Source of the DNA: Spirometra erinaceieuropaei
Taxonomy: Eukaryota > Platyhelminthes > Cestoda > Diphyllobothriidea > Diphyllobothriidae
DNA length: 64,000 nt
NCBI GenBank assembly: GCA_902702965.1
Contig: CACRXP010000719.1
Span: 107,576 to 171,575 of the forward strand
Direction of reading: 5' to 3'
Shown one piece after another: positions 10,801 to 23,179 of the stretch. A program made the position numbers and the translations under genes. The notes under the pieces are model-generated. The model was not told the DNA's origin, made no database searches, and worked only from the letters and a program-made list of their open reading frames with translations. How positions within the stretch are numbered: the first letter of the stretch is position 1; the number at the start of each line of letters is the position of its first letter.

Positions 10801-13800
10801 GATATGATTACTTGACTTAAGATTATCAAATAAGGCCTTTTTAAAATATTTGACGGTATCATCGAGTTTGGCAAATAGACCAAAACTGAGTTTCACAAGG
10901 AATAAAATTTAGTGGAATATCAGTTAAAATTAAGTACCACTATTTTACACTTCCCATTAACGCAGCCGTGTAGAAAGCATAGATTTCGTCTGTGTTATAT
11001 ACAAACTACATCTATACGGCATCTTAATTATGCTTCTAACCGAGTGCATATTAAAGCACTCAGATAGATGGATTATAATCTCGTTTACATATTATCATGT
11101 CTGTCCATGCCGTTAAAAGAGAATGCGATATCTGGACATCATTCACTATGGAGACAATAAAAGGGAATTTGGACTAGTTGGTTCCGCACTTGTGCGTCCT
11201 TTTCATTTTCTTTTTCTGTCGATTTTAGCGGAAAGCTTGGACGGTCTGAGCGCATCCATGGAGATTGGCGAGACCTAAGCCTTGTTTTTTGTCGTTGACT
11301 GGACACACCAAGCTGAACCATTCAAAGACAAACAAGGTTAAGCCCAAAACGGACGAGAATTAGCAAGCTAAGGACGTCAACAAGCTTGCTCTAACACCAA
11401 GACGCCAATTTTTTGTTTTTGTGAAAGTACCATTTGAAACGGAAGAACTGTTAAATACAATTAGCCATTGGTTAAGTTGCTAACAACTTCAAGATATGCT
11501 GTTCGAAACGGACAACGTGGTGACCGAAGGAGTGGACCATCTTGTAGTCGCTCGTGATTTATCACATTTTCGGCAGGAGTGGCTGTAGACACTCTCCGGC
11601 AAATCGAGGAACCAGATGAACCGAAGACAACAAGGACCCAGTTCTTATCAGCGGTTACTTCGAATGGTTCTTCGGTAGCCATGGGAAACACACATCCTCT
11701 CCTAACAGTTTGAAATAACGTTCAAAAATAGAGCGTTTTGGCATCAACATCGCCAATCAAATTAGGACGCCTAGTAGAAATTTCCATCTGCCGTATATGC
11801 ATACAACTATTTTGTTGTTGGGTGCTAAAGAATAGGCATATTCTAGTCAGTCATAATAGCATTGAGAAAAGCAAGGGTCTGGGGCAACTTTAAGTCCCCT
11901 TATAAACGTAACTTATCTCTTTATGAAGCGGAAGGACCCAAGTTTGTTTGAGCAACATCTCAACATATTAGAGACAAAAATAAGACTGTTTTGACTTCTA
12001 CATTTCTAGAATGCGATGCTGTCGAAGTCGATGGAGCTTTCTGGCTTGCTTTTATGTCTTCATTTTCTCACCACAAAGTACATTCCTGGCGAAAATCGTC
12101 AGTTTCCATGACACCTTAAGTGAGTTGTACCCTTTGTTTGCCTTCATATAACTAACCATTCATTCACGGTCCATGATTTAGAAACAAAAAGCCGATCGTC
12201 CCGTGCGTGAACATTTTCGTGTTATCAATGCATCAGAACTCGAGTTCGATTGCTCGTGTTCCTTACCGCTGATTTAGAAAGCATTACCTAGTTGTCATCT
12301 AGAAGTACCTGATCTGAGAAGACAGCCTGAAAGCAAGCGAATAAAGTAATAGAAGGTTTGGCATATAACCGGCTTCATTTTAAAGCTCTGGGCTGCTAAT
12401 GCGTCGAGAAGAAATGGTCATTACAGCTCACCGTCGGCTGGAATTATGGCTTTTTCAACACTTTCTAGTGGTCAGCAAGGGATCTAAAGGTGAAATTTGA
12501 GACAAACGTGGATACGCCTATTGCGAACATGTGTAACTAGCGGAACTACCTGTCAACAAAATTCTGATTTTCTTGTGTCATAGCTAAGGAGGGATGCTTA
12601 CATGCCTATCTCTGACCCTTATACGAATTAGCAGATTAACTACAGAAGCATCGGAGTAGAGTACAAGGGCTGTACTAGCATCTGCTTCCTTCTCCTTCTT
12701 CACTTTATACTGCTTGTGACACATTGGCTATCCTCCTTACCGTAGCCGCCACAATGCAGTAAGCAGTGCACGGCAATTACTAACCAACTGCCCTACGTGA
12801 CGGTGAGGGATTTTTCGAAACCTCACGAAACCCCTACGCCACGTTTCCTGAATCACTCACAGTGATTACGAAAAAAAAACACAGTTTGTAAAGCCAATTC
12901 CCCTGTGGGAGATAACTTTACTTGGCAGGCCATGGTCGTAAGAATCTTGATAGATAGCCTTGTCACGAGGTCTTCATAATGAAACCTTCCCAAGATTTCT
13001 AAAACAGGAAGCACGGCATAGTTCTCAGCCAAAAGCAGAACTGGGATCTACAACTTTCCGAAAACGCAGAACACAGAGTTGATATCTATGGAGCATCCGG
13101 AAAAAGTATTTTAGAATGCTTGTGTCACGAGTGAATGGAGTTCTTTTCTCTTGCTAAAAGTAGAGTCATGTGCCGATTCTGCATTGAAGATAATTCGCAT
13201 GTGTCTACATCAGTGCACGAAAACGTCTGTCCAAAAGTTCTCACCGTAGTTTGAGAAGCATGAGCTTTTCTGACGTGGCGCACCTAGATACTCCAGTCAG
13301 GAAAGGATCCTTTGAACCGTGCCCTAACAAATCCCAGAGTTTTTGCAGTTATACAAGACAGAGTACGCGGAATAAGGGTCTTATTCCACTGCTGCGGATA
13401 GTAGAGGGTGGGGAAATCTCGAACGACTCGTTGGAATGTAAAAATTCAAATATAGAAACGTGTGTAATGGTTAGTTGCAATCTCTACGGTATAGACGGAA
13501 ATTTTCTTTGCGTCGGTCAGTTACCCTCATCCACCTATTCTGACTGCGTAACCACGCTTGAAATAATACATAAGAATATGTTCACAACGGTGCCTTCAGT
13601 TTTTCATTGGGATGATCATCTCATCATTGTCTATCAACTATTCACGCATTTAAACGCTCAGTGTTAGGCGTCCGTCCAAGGACGATTAGTCAAGAATTTT
13701 TACATTCCGTTCGCATGGCGCTTGCCAAATACGCGTAAAACAAATCCCATCAGTGTTCAGACATCTTCAAGGACGATTCATCACAGTCTTGTTATGCAGT

Positions 13801-15900
13801 AGTTTGAAACAGTATGTCAGACCTTTTCTTTGTTGTCTTCTCTCGTGCATGCATGGTCTACTGAGAATGAAATGTAAGTCAAGCATGACAATAAATATAC
13901 GTGTGCGTATTGTATTACCTCCCGTAATACAGCTGTCATCAGGAGGAGCTAGCCCTCTTAGGGACATTGTTATACAGAAACCTAAGCACGATTGCATTGT
14001 GTCCCTGTTGCTCTAGGTTCATTATATGCGGCCTATGTCCCGCGGCTGAATGCCGATTTTCGTTTAGACACGAATCAACATTGTTGCACTTAGCGTCTGC
14101 CGATCATCCCACCTTAACAGTGAAGCCTTAATTAATCGATTAGAAGCGTCCAAAATGCAAAAAATTGACTTTCGGCAACTATATACAATATATATAGGCG
14201 GGAGTTTGATGTATAAGCAAGGAAATTATTTGCGCAAAGCATGACCAGTATTCGGGGCGTGAGGGTTGCGTGCGTTCAGACATACCGAATTCCAAGGGTA
14301 ATTTCAGTCTAGTTTTGCCAGGAGCATGAAAAAAGGAAGGAAAGAGACTGTGTCCGTGGGTTAAGCTTCTGTTTTGTCGCTGCAGCGCTGTGTAGCAGGA
14401 TGCGGGAACGAACAGGTACGACTGCATTTGGGCCAGGAGAGCTTTTATACCTCTAAAAAATCTTCCGCGGGCATAAGGTTATGAAAGGTAGCCATCCGGC
14501 CACTGTTTCTGCCGTCCTCGATTTCCACTGAAGCAGGAACTTGGAGTCTCTCTCCGGTGAGTCATTGATTATTTTAAATTTCGAGCTGATATCTGGCCTT
14601 TGGGAACTGCCAACCAAGCCGGCCATAATTGCACATAATTGCATGCATTGATCTAGCCGTGAAAAATGTACTCGCATTCGACTAATAGACGTCTTCCTTT
14701 TCGACAAGCGAATTCGCAGAAGGCAATTAAGGAAGTCTGAAAGGCTACACTGCAAGCCTTTGCTGTTAGGAAGGTGGGCCGGTTGGCTGCTCATGAATAC
14801 TGTAATTCATTCTGTCAAGGTGGATAAATGTTGACTCGAATATTCAGGCATCCTTTCAAATTGGGCCTGAGATGATTTTTCCGAGTATTTTCCATATGTT
14901 CGCCAATTAATATCTGAAGAAAGTAAAAGGTCTACCAGACAAAAGTTTCCTAGACTGTCTTATTTTCACGTCTTTCAACAAATGCAGACTACAAAATCTT
15001 TTTTGAGCAGTCAGTTAAGGGCGCTGACATCTGCGATGCAATCTGAAGGAGCTAGAAAGCTCCACTATAAAATTGCTACCTTAAAATTGTTCTACACCAA
15101 AAAAACGAAATATGTGATCAATGGCTGTCCTTGAAGAGAGAACAGCTAGTAGCGCTTAAAAAAGGACTCTAGCCGTAATATTAGACTTGCCGGGGTTTGG
15201 TGACTACGGATTGACAAAACGTGCAACGAGTCCTACTTCGCGCTGCGCATTCTCACCTACTATGTCTTAACTATTTGAATATCTCTTTTTACCGCAGAAA
15301 AAGTAGTAGCAGAACCGTACATAAATTTACGGAGGTCTAAACTCCCTCCTTTTCAAGTGCCAACGAACTGCAATCACTGCCAATCGATTACTGCCAGCAA
15401 GGCCAGGCGGCGTTCTTATAAGTTGCCTCTAAACTGTCAGCAGCAGTTTCGTCAGAACTAGAAACGATTGAACAAATGGGAGACGCCTACGCATAATTTA
15501 TTTTTTCGCGCATTTTCTAGACCATGTTTTGGCAAACTTTAAGGTCCTACCCCTACAACCCAGACACCCACGAATTCCGTAGTAGCGTTAACATACCGAT
15601 TGATTTAAAGGGAGTTAAGACAACAAGTGTTTTAACAACTTCGTTTAATTATGGTTTCCTTGGTTGTTTTAAAAACTTCTCGCTTACCGCTTCTTCCACT
15701 TGACTGTTATTACAAATTTTGAGAGTACATTATGTACTCACATCATTGAAAACATGTGTTAAACCTATTATATACAACAGTGGCGGATGAAGACACTGAA
15801 GTCAGTGCCGATTTTCCGTGCAGCAAAGAAAGGAACCGGCATCCCATCTCTGAATGTCAAAGAAAATATATAACTTTATAAAAAAAAATGAGGATTATGA
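7880..15900. other. no supported gene; unresolved intergenic or intronic DNA
   Basis: I see no domain, splice-supported exon or recognisable element here. The longest open frames (10082-10411 and 13251-13667 on plus, 14453-14794 on minus) have no motif and look like chance. Exons without homologues in this window could be present and would not be visible to me. Confidence 0.4.
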
Positions 15901-15904
15901 TAAT

Positions 15905-15972
15905 AAAACGAGACGAGGAGGAGGAGAAGAAGGAGAAGGAGGAGCAAGAGGAAGACGACGATGATGATGTGA
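15905..15972 (+). repeat. polypurine GAG/GAA-rich microsatellite
   Basis: An imperfect run of GAG, GAA and GAC triplets (GAGGAGGAGGAGAAGAAGG and onward) grades into GATGATGAT. It is a simple repeat with no reading frame of interest. Confidence 0.8.
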
Positions 15973-16446
15973 TTAGATGAACAGGCGATTTACTGGTCGG
16001 TTTTTCGGATTCTCACTACAGCCCTCTATCAGCGAGTGGAACTCCAAGCCTACAAGTCAATAAACTTCCTATTTCACCGATTGCACCCTCTTCGGAATTG
16101 CTTGCTGGAATTCGCCTTTTTGATACTATAGATGTGATCTTAATGTTTTCTGTGAATGAAAGACGCATGTGAGCGGGAATACATGACAAAGAGTCATGCA
16201 TACCCCAAACGTGCACAACTAATGATGCTTCGAAACTGGGAGTATATTGTAGCGTACCTGCTAGTTTTTAGTGCTCAACGTCATTTGCAGACACTCATCG
16301 TTTTTAGCCGTCAGCAGCCAATGACAGTTCAACTACGGACGCCGAGGGATCCAAAACCGCGACCCCGTTCCGGTGGTTATCGGGCTTATAAGTCCAGAGT
16401 AAAGTAAAGTTAAGGAGAAACATAGGTCTGCATTTAACGGGATACA

Positions 16447-17010
16447 TACAGTAGATGGGGTAACTTACGAAATGCCATAATGCGTTTTCGTTCCAAAAAA
16501 TTATCTAAGTATTTTTCGATGACTTATTCTCGTAAAATATAATTATATGATAAATCAGTTACCCCAAGATTCCGGCTGTCGAACGAACGTCTCCGTCTGC
16601 TTGCAAAAACTATACTCTGTAAAAAAGACTATTTGTGTGGAATATACTTTTTTCAATGATTTTTGATGCCCTTAAAGATTATATTGTATTTCATGGAAAA
16701 TAGGCCTAAAGATATTNNNNNNNNNNNNNNNNNNNNNNNNNNNNNNNNNNNNNNNNNNNNNNNNNNNNNNNNNNNNNNNNNNNNNNNNNNNNNNNNNNNN
16801 NNNNNNNNNNNNNNNNNNNNNNNNNNNNNNNNNNNNNNNNNNNNNNNNNNNNNNNNNNNNNNNNNCAATGTTGTGCTCAAAGGAAGTGTATAATTTAGCT
16901 TTAAAAAGTTTCCAATTGCGAGATTTTCAATACTGTACCATGGCCGTCAATAAAACATCATATCTCTGTATTTGCTAATGTGGAGATGAACAGAAAAGTA
17001 TTTTAACAGG
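16447..17010 (+). repeat. dispersed repeat R1, copy 2 (contains the assembly gap)
   Basis: It starts ACAGTAGATGGGGTAACTTACG and follows the order of the 4175-4640 copy, with AGATTCCGGCTGTCGAACG, then after the gap AAAGGAAGTGTATAATTTAGC. Its position on both sides of the N run makes a repeat-induced assembly break likely. Confidence 0.55.
16717..16865. other. assembly gap (149 N)
   Basis: The run of 149 unspecified bases interrupts repeat R1. Nothing can be said of its content beyond the flanks, which both belong to the repeat. Confidence 1.
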
Positions 17011-17129
17011 ATTTCATGCTTCAAGCAGGATGTTTAATGACGTGAATATAATCATAAACATACACACTACAAGCATTATGGCTATACATCGTCTACATGA
17101 CTCGCCGTTGAGAGCTGTTGGGTATGATT

Positions 17130-17720
17130 GCGACTGGTAGGTGAGAAGCATGACGCCTGTCGAGGTGGGCCTCAAATGCATCCACTTTGCTTGGCGGGGG
17201 TCGTATCAGAGCCTAAGGGAGTCCAATCTTTCAAGTTTACCAACTACCCCTGAATTATGTTTTCGGTGAACGGGACTGTTGTGATTGGGAATATTTCCTC
17301 GTTTTCATGAATGGGTGGGGAATGTAAGGTTCCCCTGTGAAGACAGATCTGAAGAACCTGTTCTTTAACTACGAACAATGCTTCAAAACAGTCGGCATTG
17401 GCCCAGTTCTAGTCAATACGACATGCAGCAAAGTTCCAAATGATGTAAATATTCGGCCATGTAGCAAATAATTATAGCTCTTTGAGCAGTTGGACATCAG
17501 CTTCGCGGTCGTTTCTGTTTGGTCGACATACCATAAAGATACCAAGGCTATTAGAACCCATCAACTTGACAGTCAATCCCACTGCCTCCGTATCACAGTT
17601 CAACTTAGCATTTTTTCCGTGACGTAAATATGTATGCACACTTGAGGTTCTTCCATCTCTGAAGGACGGTCTAAATCCAGACGCACATCGGGCTTCCCTA
17701 TTACCAGCCTTACTCGCACT
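17130..17720 (-). pseudogene. LINE endonuclease-domain relic
   Basis: The minus-strand frame near 17720-17472 reads VGLTVKLMGSNSLGIFMVCR followed by DREADVQLL. This pattern is typical of the apurinic-like endonuclease of CR1/Jockey LINEs, with the usual R-P-P step worn to R-P-N. Further downstream on the same strand, in shifted frames, are ADCFEAL, VVKEQVLQ and TLHSPPI, which match the part of the domain after the catalytic G-D-F-N. Frames are broken repeatedly, so it is a fossil. It may belong to the same family as the element at 23221-25330, which lacks this segment, but that link is not proven here. Confidence 0.65.
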
Positions 17721-17729
17721 CACATGACC

Positions 17730-20700
17730 CGTTAACCAACCTACGCATGGACGTACTACTTAAACTACCTGAGTAGACGTTAATATTTCCGTTTTCGACA
17801 AGTAGACGGCTGCTCCTCATTCAACATTTTACATATCGGTGCTTTTTTCTTAGAAGACAGGTGATCAGTAGGGTGTGTAAAGGCATTCATCTATCTTTCG
17901 CTAAATAAAACTGAACTAACTGAAAAAGTACTGGTCGCCGGTCGTCAACCTGTCCAAACCGTCCAGTTTCTGTTATTGAGACAACGCCTGAAGGGACGAC
18001 GCAGAAATGCGTCGAGAATTCTCTAAATCTGGAGGATGAACCTTATATCGGCTTCACGCGAATCTTAATTTCACAGTTGCAGGAATCAAGTTCAACTTCA
18101 GGACAGCTTACATCTCCGGATGTCTTCGTATGCCGAAAAACTGATGGATCCCTTCACACTTCAGTTTATCGCATAGGAGCATAGCCCGAGGTCATCCATC
18201 CCATCTCTCAGAAGAGGAGTACTGTCGGCAGCCTGCTAACTTGAGCTAAACAACACTGCTCTGATGAACAAAGTTATCAAGCAGAAATGAAATATCTTTT
18301 CAAATTATTTTCCCACAACGTGTATCCGCGCCCGTTTATACGTCATTGCGTGAAACATGCGTTCAAACAGAAAGGTGTTTAGAAAACTATGGCCGCCTAG
18401 GCACCAAATACATCCACCTGGCGAACCATCCATACGTGTAAAATGCATCTGAACTCGTCGACAGACAGCTGAAAAAGCATCAGATACATGTGACACACCA
18501 GCCCACAACCACCTTGCGTACGCAGCTCGTATACCCTAAGGTTCGAGCTGAAGTCTGTCGAGTGGCTTCAGATGAGCGTGTCTGGAGCCGCTAACTGCAG
18601 GAGTGAATGAACATGCGTCAGCAAGGACTAGAAAAATGAACTACCAGTGACGCACCAGCCCAAGGTCGAAAAAACCTGATTTGCGAGCTGAAGCATCTCA
18701 ACTGTATAGTCTGTCAGTAGGGCCCCGCGTCAGCTATCTGCCGAGCATACACATCAGGAGAGCGTTCATCGATATATTTTCAGTACAGTATGAAATGCTA
18801 TTGATTCCGTTCGTTTCGGTTTCCATACTAGTGGTATGGGGCTGCGGACTTGTGTTGTACTTGTGTCCTAATCCACATACAAATCGTAAAAAGTATTCAT
18901 TTATTTTCAAAGATAGGTTCCGTTATCTATGCAGAAGCTCATTGTGTTCATGGACACGGTCCGCGTACCATTTGCACAGTTGTATGAAGGCAGCCGAAAT
19001 TTTTTTTGGCTGCCTATGTCTCCGCTGTTTATATTACGCTTTGAGGGTGTCCAGAAGAATCTTAAAATTTTAAAGAAAAATAAATTAGATTTAATCCTGT
19101 TTTTATATTTAGAAATCATATGCTATGCAGAAATGACATATATTTTAAGAGTTTTTTACCATCAACGCGAAACTTTTGAAAAAAAATAGTTTCGAATTCA
19201 GAGTGCCGTAACATTTCTGGTAGATACTATCCGTAAGAACACCCTTATCATAAGAAAATGCCTCAGTCTGTCCAATTAACGTAGGATGACCGTTTTCCGA
19301 GGCGATAATTCAGAGTGTTCAGGAGAAATATTGTGTTATAGTTTACTTTAAGGAAAACTTAAACCACTACTTTGGGTGTCGTAAAAAAAGGTACACATTT
19401 AACTGTTCACTGTCATAATTAATCGCATATGCATTTTCTCAGTGCATGTTTAAGTCTTAAGATATATTCGGCACCCCGTTAAAATTCACAGTCGGTTTTA
19501 ATACGTTTGTGGATTTTCGACACCGACAGTCAGCCAAACTTACCCGTAGTAGTGAGCAGTTTACCCATTGAAAATTTTCCATAGGAAATATGTTTTAAAA
19601 AGGCATGGGCTAACTTCCAGCTCAAATCAAACATCGCGAGAAATGAGTCCGTCAGGGCGGTTTAAGACCATTACAGCTGATAAGAGCGCACGACAAAAGT
19701 GTCATCGGTTCAAACAACAACTAGGAGAAAATGCGAAAATGGAACGACACTTTCAGCATTTTAAGTCGAAAACCAACGACCTGCCAAACTAAACAGGAAT
19801 TATATTTAAGGTTCATTATCCTCTTAACGGCCAAGCAGAAATCGCAGGGTTGTTTAGGACATTCACATAACCAACGTGGCTTCAAATCAAATTCCTTCGT
19901 CATAGCTTCCGATATAAGCAAGATTGCATAGCGGTGGATATGCTTGATGCTTAATGTATCTGCATCTAAACATAAAACAATGCAAGGTGAGTATATGTGA
20001 GGCAACTACTACCTTAACTACTGCTTGGGCCTCAAATAAAGGGGAAAAATTTAGGGCAAATACGTCCTCGAAGTTGTTTGTTGAAGACTCACGTTAACTG
20101 TTACTGGAATTATCAGATTTGGGATTCAAGGAATCGTGGAATGCTTACGTAACAATTTTCAAACGTCATTTTCGTGGACAGAAATAAATGGTTATTTACG
20201 GCAGCATGTCGGCAGCGTCTATCAGAAAAAACCTGGTATAGACAATACACGAAATTAATGATTTCAGTGAAACTGCAAAAAATAATAATCCAGTATTTTT
20301 CTTGAAGTGCCATAAAAAATGTATACAGCAAGCAGCATTGAGTAGGAGCTTAGAAAGATGCTGGTCTTAACGGCTTTTAAAAACCTCGTAATTTAAATTT
20401 CATTGAAGCTGAAACGTACTATTTTCGGGTGAAAAAAATTAAAAAAGACGTCACTTTATACAAAATGGACACACGAGAGATTATTTTTGTGTCAGTTTTT
20501 CTTATAAGATATTTGAATCTATTGAGATATTGTAAATTAGTGAGAGACATTTACACCACCTATGTGATCATTTTTTCGAAATGTACTTTCTACAACTATT
20601 AGGAAGGAGCCTTTTGGGCAACAAATTACCACACAGAGCTCTTTGAAAATAGTTCTCCTTACCATTGACTGAACTGTTATAGTAAGTAAGCAACATTAAG

Positions 20701-21215
20701 GATTCTTTCACGGATCTCTCTTGATTGCCAGACGCAAACATTCCATTTCATTCTAATTGCAACTCTAGTCCCATTGTAATGGCCTCGACGAGCAACCACT
20801 AAATACCGTTTTCAGTCAGAAATTCTTCAGCCACAGGCCAAAAAACGCAGGTCCCATAGAACACCCTCTCGTCCACCGATAATTTTAGCCTTGTACGCGA
20901 GCGTCAAGCTAGGGGTTGGCTTTCTGGTTGTCGAAATTGGAATAACCATACATGTCGCTGCCGCTTGCATTAATATATTCTTTCTTCACAATGGCAGATA
21001 TAAATGCTCGTCCTTAAACATACGAGTGGGACTGTAAGCATGTATTCGCCGTGAGCTTCAGAGTCAATATCCAACGCGTATTAACGACTCATTGGGAGAA
21101 ATCCAAAATGGCAAACTGTGATACACCAGTCGTTATAATACAACCCAAAGAAAAGGGTACATGAGACATCTGAAAGGACTGCGATATTACCTCCAATTAT
21201 CCACTTCTACTCGGA
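17730..21215. other. no supported gene
   Basis: The sequence is AT-rich. Overlapping open frames at 18681-19189 contain hydrophobic stretches (MLLIPFVSVSILVVWG) but lack recognisable motifs or a supported exon structure. I treat them as unassigned. Confidence 0.35.
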
Positions 21216-21486
21216 CCTATGATGCGGCTGACTGGCGAATGCAAACTTAAATGTTTACCAATGCTCCCATTCTCACGTATTTATTTACTAAGAAAAATAC
21301 AGCTGTTTGGAATTTTCAGCTACCACGTGAAAAAGCCACTTTTTGCGTATGCCCTCCACTTAATAATAGGCTGGGCTGGGGACATATCTCCTATAGGTAA
21401 TCCAGGATATCGTTGCGACATCTTCAGCAGATTTGCATATATCTTCATACTCTTCTCAGTGAACCAAAACAAGTGTCATCTGCGAA

Positions 21487-21590
21487 TGTCTCTGATGATG
21501 GATTCGAGTGAGACTCCGAAACGTCAGGCAAATAAACTTCTTGTCCCAGTGATCGCATCTTCATCTTCTGAACAAGTGTCTTTCATATGC
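21487..21590 (+). ncRNA. type I hammerhead ribozyme with PLE-type 3' tail
   Basis: The conserved core is intact: CTGATGA at 21492-21498, GAAA at 21518-21521 and the GTC cleavage site at 21523-21525. Stem I can form between TGTCT just upstream and AGGCA just after the cleavage site. Stem II is imperfect, with GGA/TCC at its base and GAGT/ACTC inside. Stem III is the minimal ACGT typical of PLE hammerheads, which are thought to work as dimers. The tail (AATAAACTTCTTGTCCCAG, then GATCGCATCTTCATCTTCTG) recurs at 38085-38145 and in both arms of 42725-42852, marking the 3' end of one element family. No PLE protein is visible upstream. Confidence 0.7.
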
Positions 21591-21599
21591 CATAACTGT

Positions 21600-23165
21600 T
21601 TGAGGGAAAGGACAATTATGTGGCACGACGGGGTTTCCTTCCCTCAGAATTTTATTTCCATGTCTTCCCTAGTCGCCTTTCATCGCACTGGAGTTTACAT
21701 TTGACCACCACACTTATGATGTAGTCACGGGTCCCATTTAATGGGGTTCCAAACTACAAGAAGCATATTTCCTGTATAAAAATATCATACATATTATATA
21801 CACTAGTGGGAAGGCTCCACATAAATCATGTAAGATTTTGCAATGGATTCGAAATGCGTTGGTTAATTTGTGAGCAAAATTAATAGACGTAAAGTGACAA
21901 TGTTTTGAGAGTGTACATTCCAGTGTTTTAAAAGCCGCATAATTTAAAGCCGTTTTAAGGCCAGAAGATGCACTTTCTTTAAGCGGACAATTTGAAGAGG
22001 ACGTAACGTTATAGCAAATAAACAAAACAGCAATTATTTTCGTACAGGTTTTCTATGAAATATATTGGAATTTATAAGGCCAGCGAAAATCAATGAGAAC
22101 AATCCGTACATAATCGATGTCTATGTTTCACAGTGCACAGTTTCTGCCGACGGTCCTCAAGCAGCCCGTTTACTAGCTGACATTTTGAAAAAAACGCAGT
22201 TCAGAATTTTGGTTAACGTTTTATGTGATACCACACTGACTGCAAACTTTGGCAACAAATGAATGCATATCCACTTTCACACTACTGCTGAGCTTGAGAC
22301 GTTTAGTTTTGTTTTCCGAGTGGTATTCAACAGTGCGTGAATGTGTGTTTATATCAAGCATGCGCGGAATCGATCTAAACAGATGTTGCCTTACAGACGC
22401 TTAACAAGAATCTTTGGTATTAAATGTTGCTGACGATAATGCCAGGGTTAATTGATTGACATTTCTCAGGGTTGACTTCGCGTTTGATACGATCCGAAAA
22501 AGTCGTGATAATCAAACTCCGCTCTGGATAGCTAACAAAGGCTTGAATGCCATTTTTACCAATTGGATCAATTTAGTATTTGGAATTTTATTCAAGTCTT
22601 TATTTAAATCTATGTTGCGTCAGTGTAAAGAACTCAGTTTTCAAATGTTGGCGCGGTTTTCTTTAAATAAAATCAAGGCAGGATTGATCCTTCTAACTCA
22701 AGCATTCACCCAAAATAAAATATTCACTTGCACAGTCATTAACACTTTGTTTTCCGCACGTAGATTTTAAATTAAATTCCTATACATACGACTTCTTGGT
22801 TAAGAAAAGTCGCTCTTAAATACAAATAGGTGTACTTTTTCAGTCCATTTCAGTGGATTTGAGGGAAATATAGGTTTCGAACCTTTGAACTCCCTATTTG
22901 TTACAAGAAAGCGAATTATATCAAAAATTGCAAAATGGAAACATCAAACAGCTACAGAGTTTCTTCAGATTGGCAAAATTTTCGAAGCCAGACAGATAAA
23001 CGAATTGTTCCAAGAGTTAAAAACATTAAATTTACTAAGTGTGCTGCGCAGTAGTCTGTCCATGGATAGTTGGTGTTATCTCAGTATCTAGGAGACGAAT
23101 TAGATGCCAAAAAACATTGAACAGACATGGGACAATAATAAAAACCAAATATTACTGAAATACAG
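21600..23165. other. no supported gene
   Basis: The sequence is AT-rich with short chance frames (for example 22456-22770). I see no element or gene here that I can name. Confidence 0.35.
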
Positions 23166-23179
23166 GCAGTGGTATAACA

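Noticed and set aside
13251..13667. 138-residue open frame
   Set aside because: No recognisable domain or repeats and ordinary composition; cannot be told from chance.
21219..21704. 161-residue open frame as a gene
   Set aside because: Its middle part is the hammerhead ribozyme and PLE tail, repeated at 38.1 and 42.8 kb in non-coding context.
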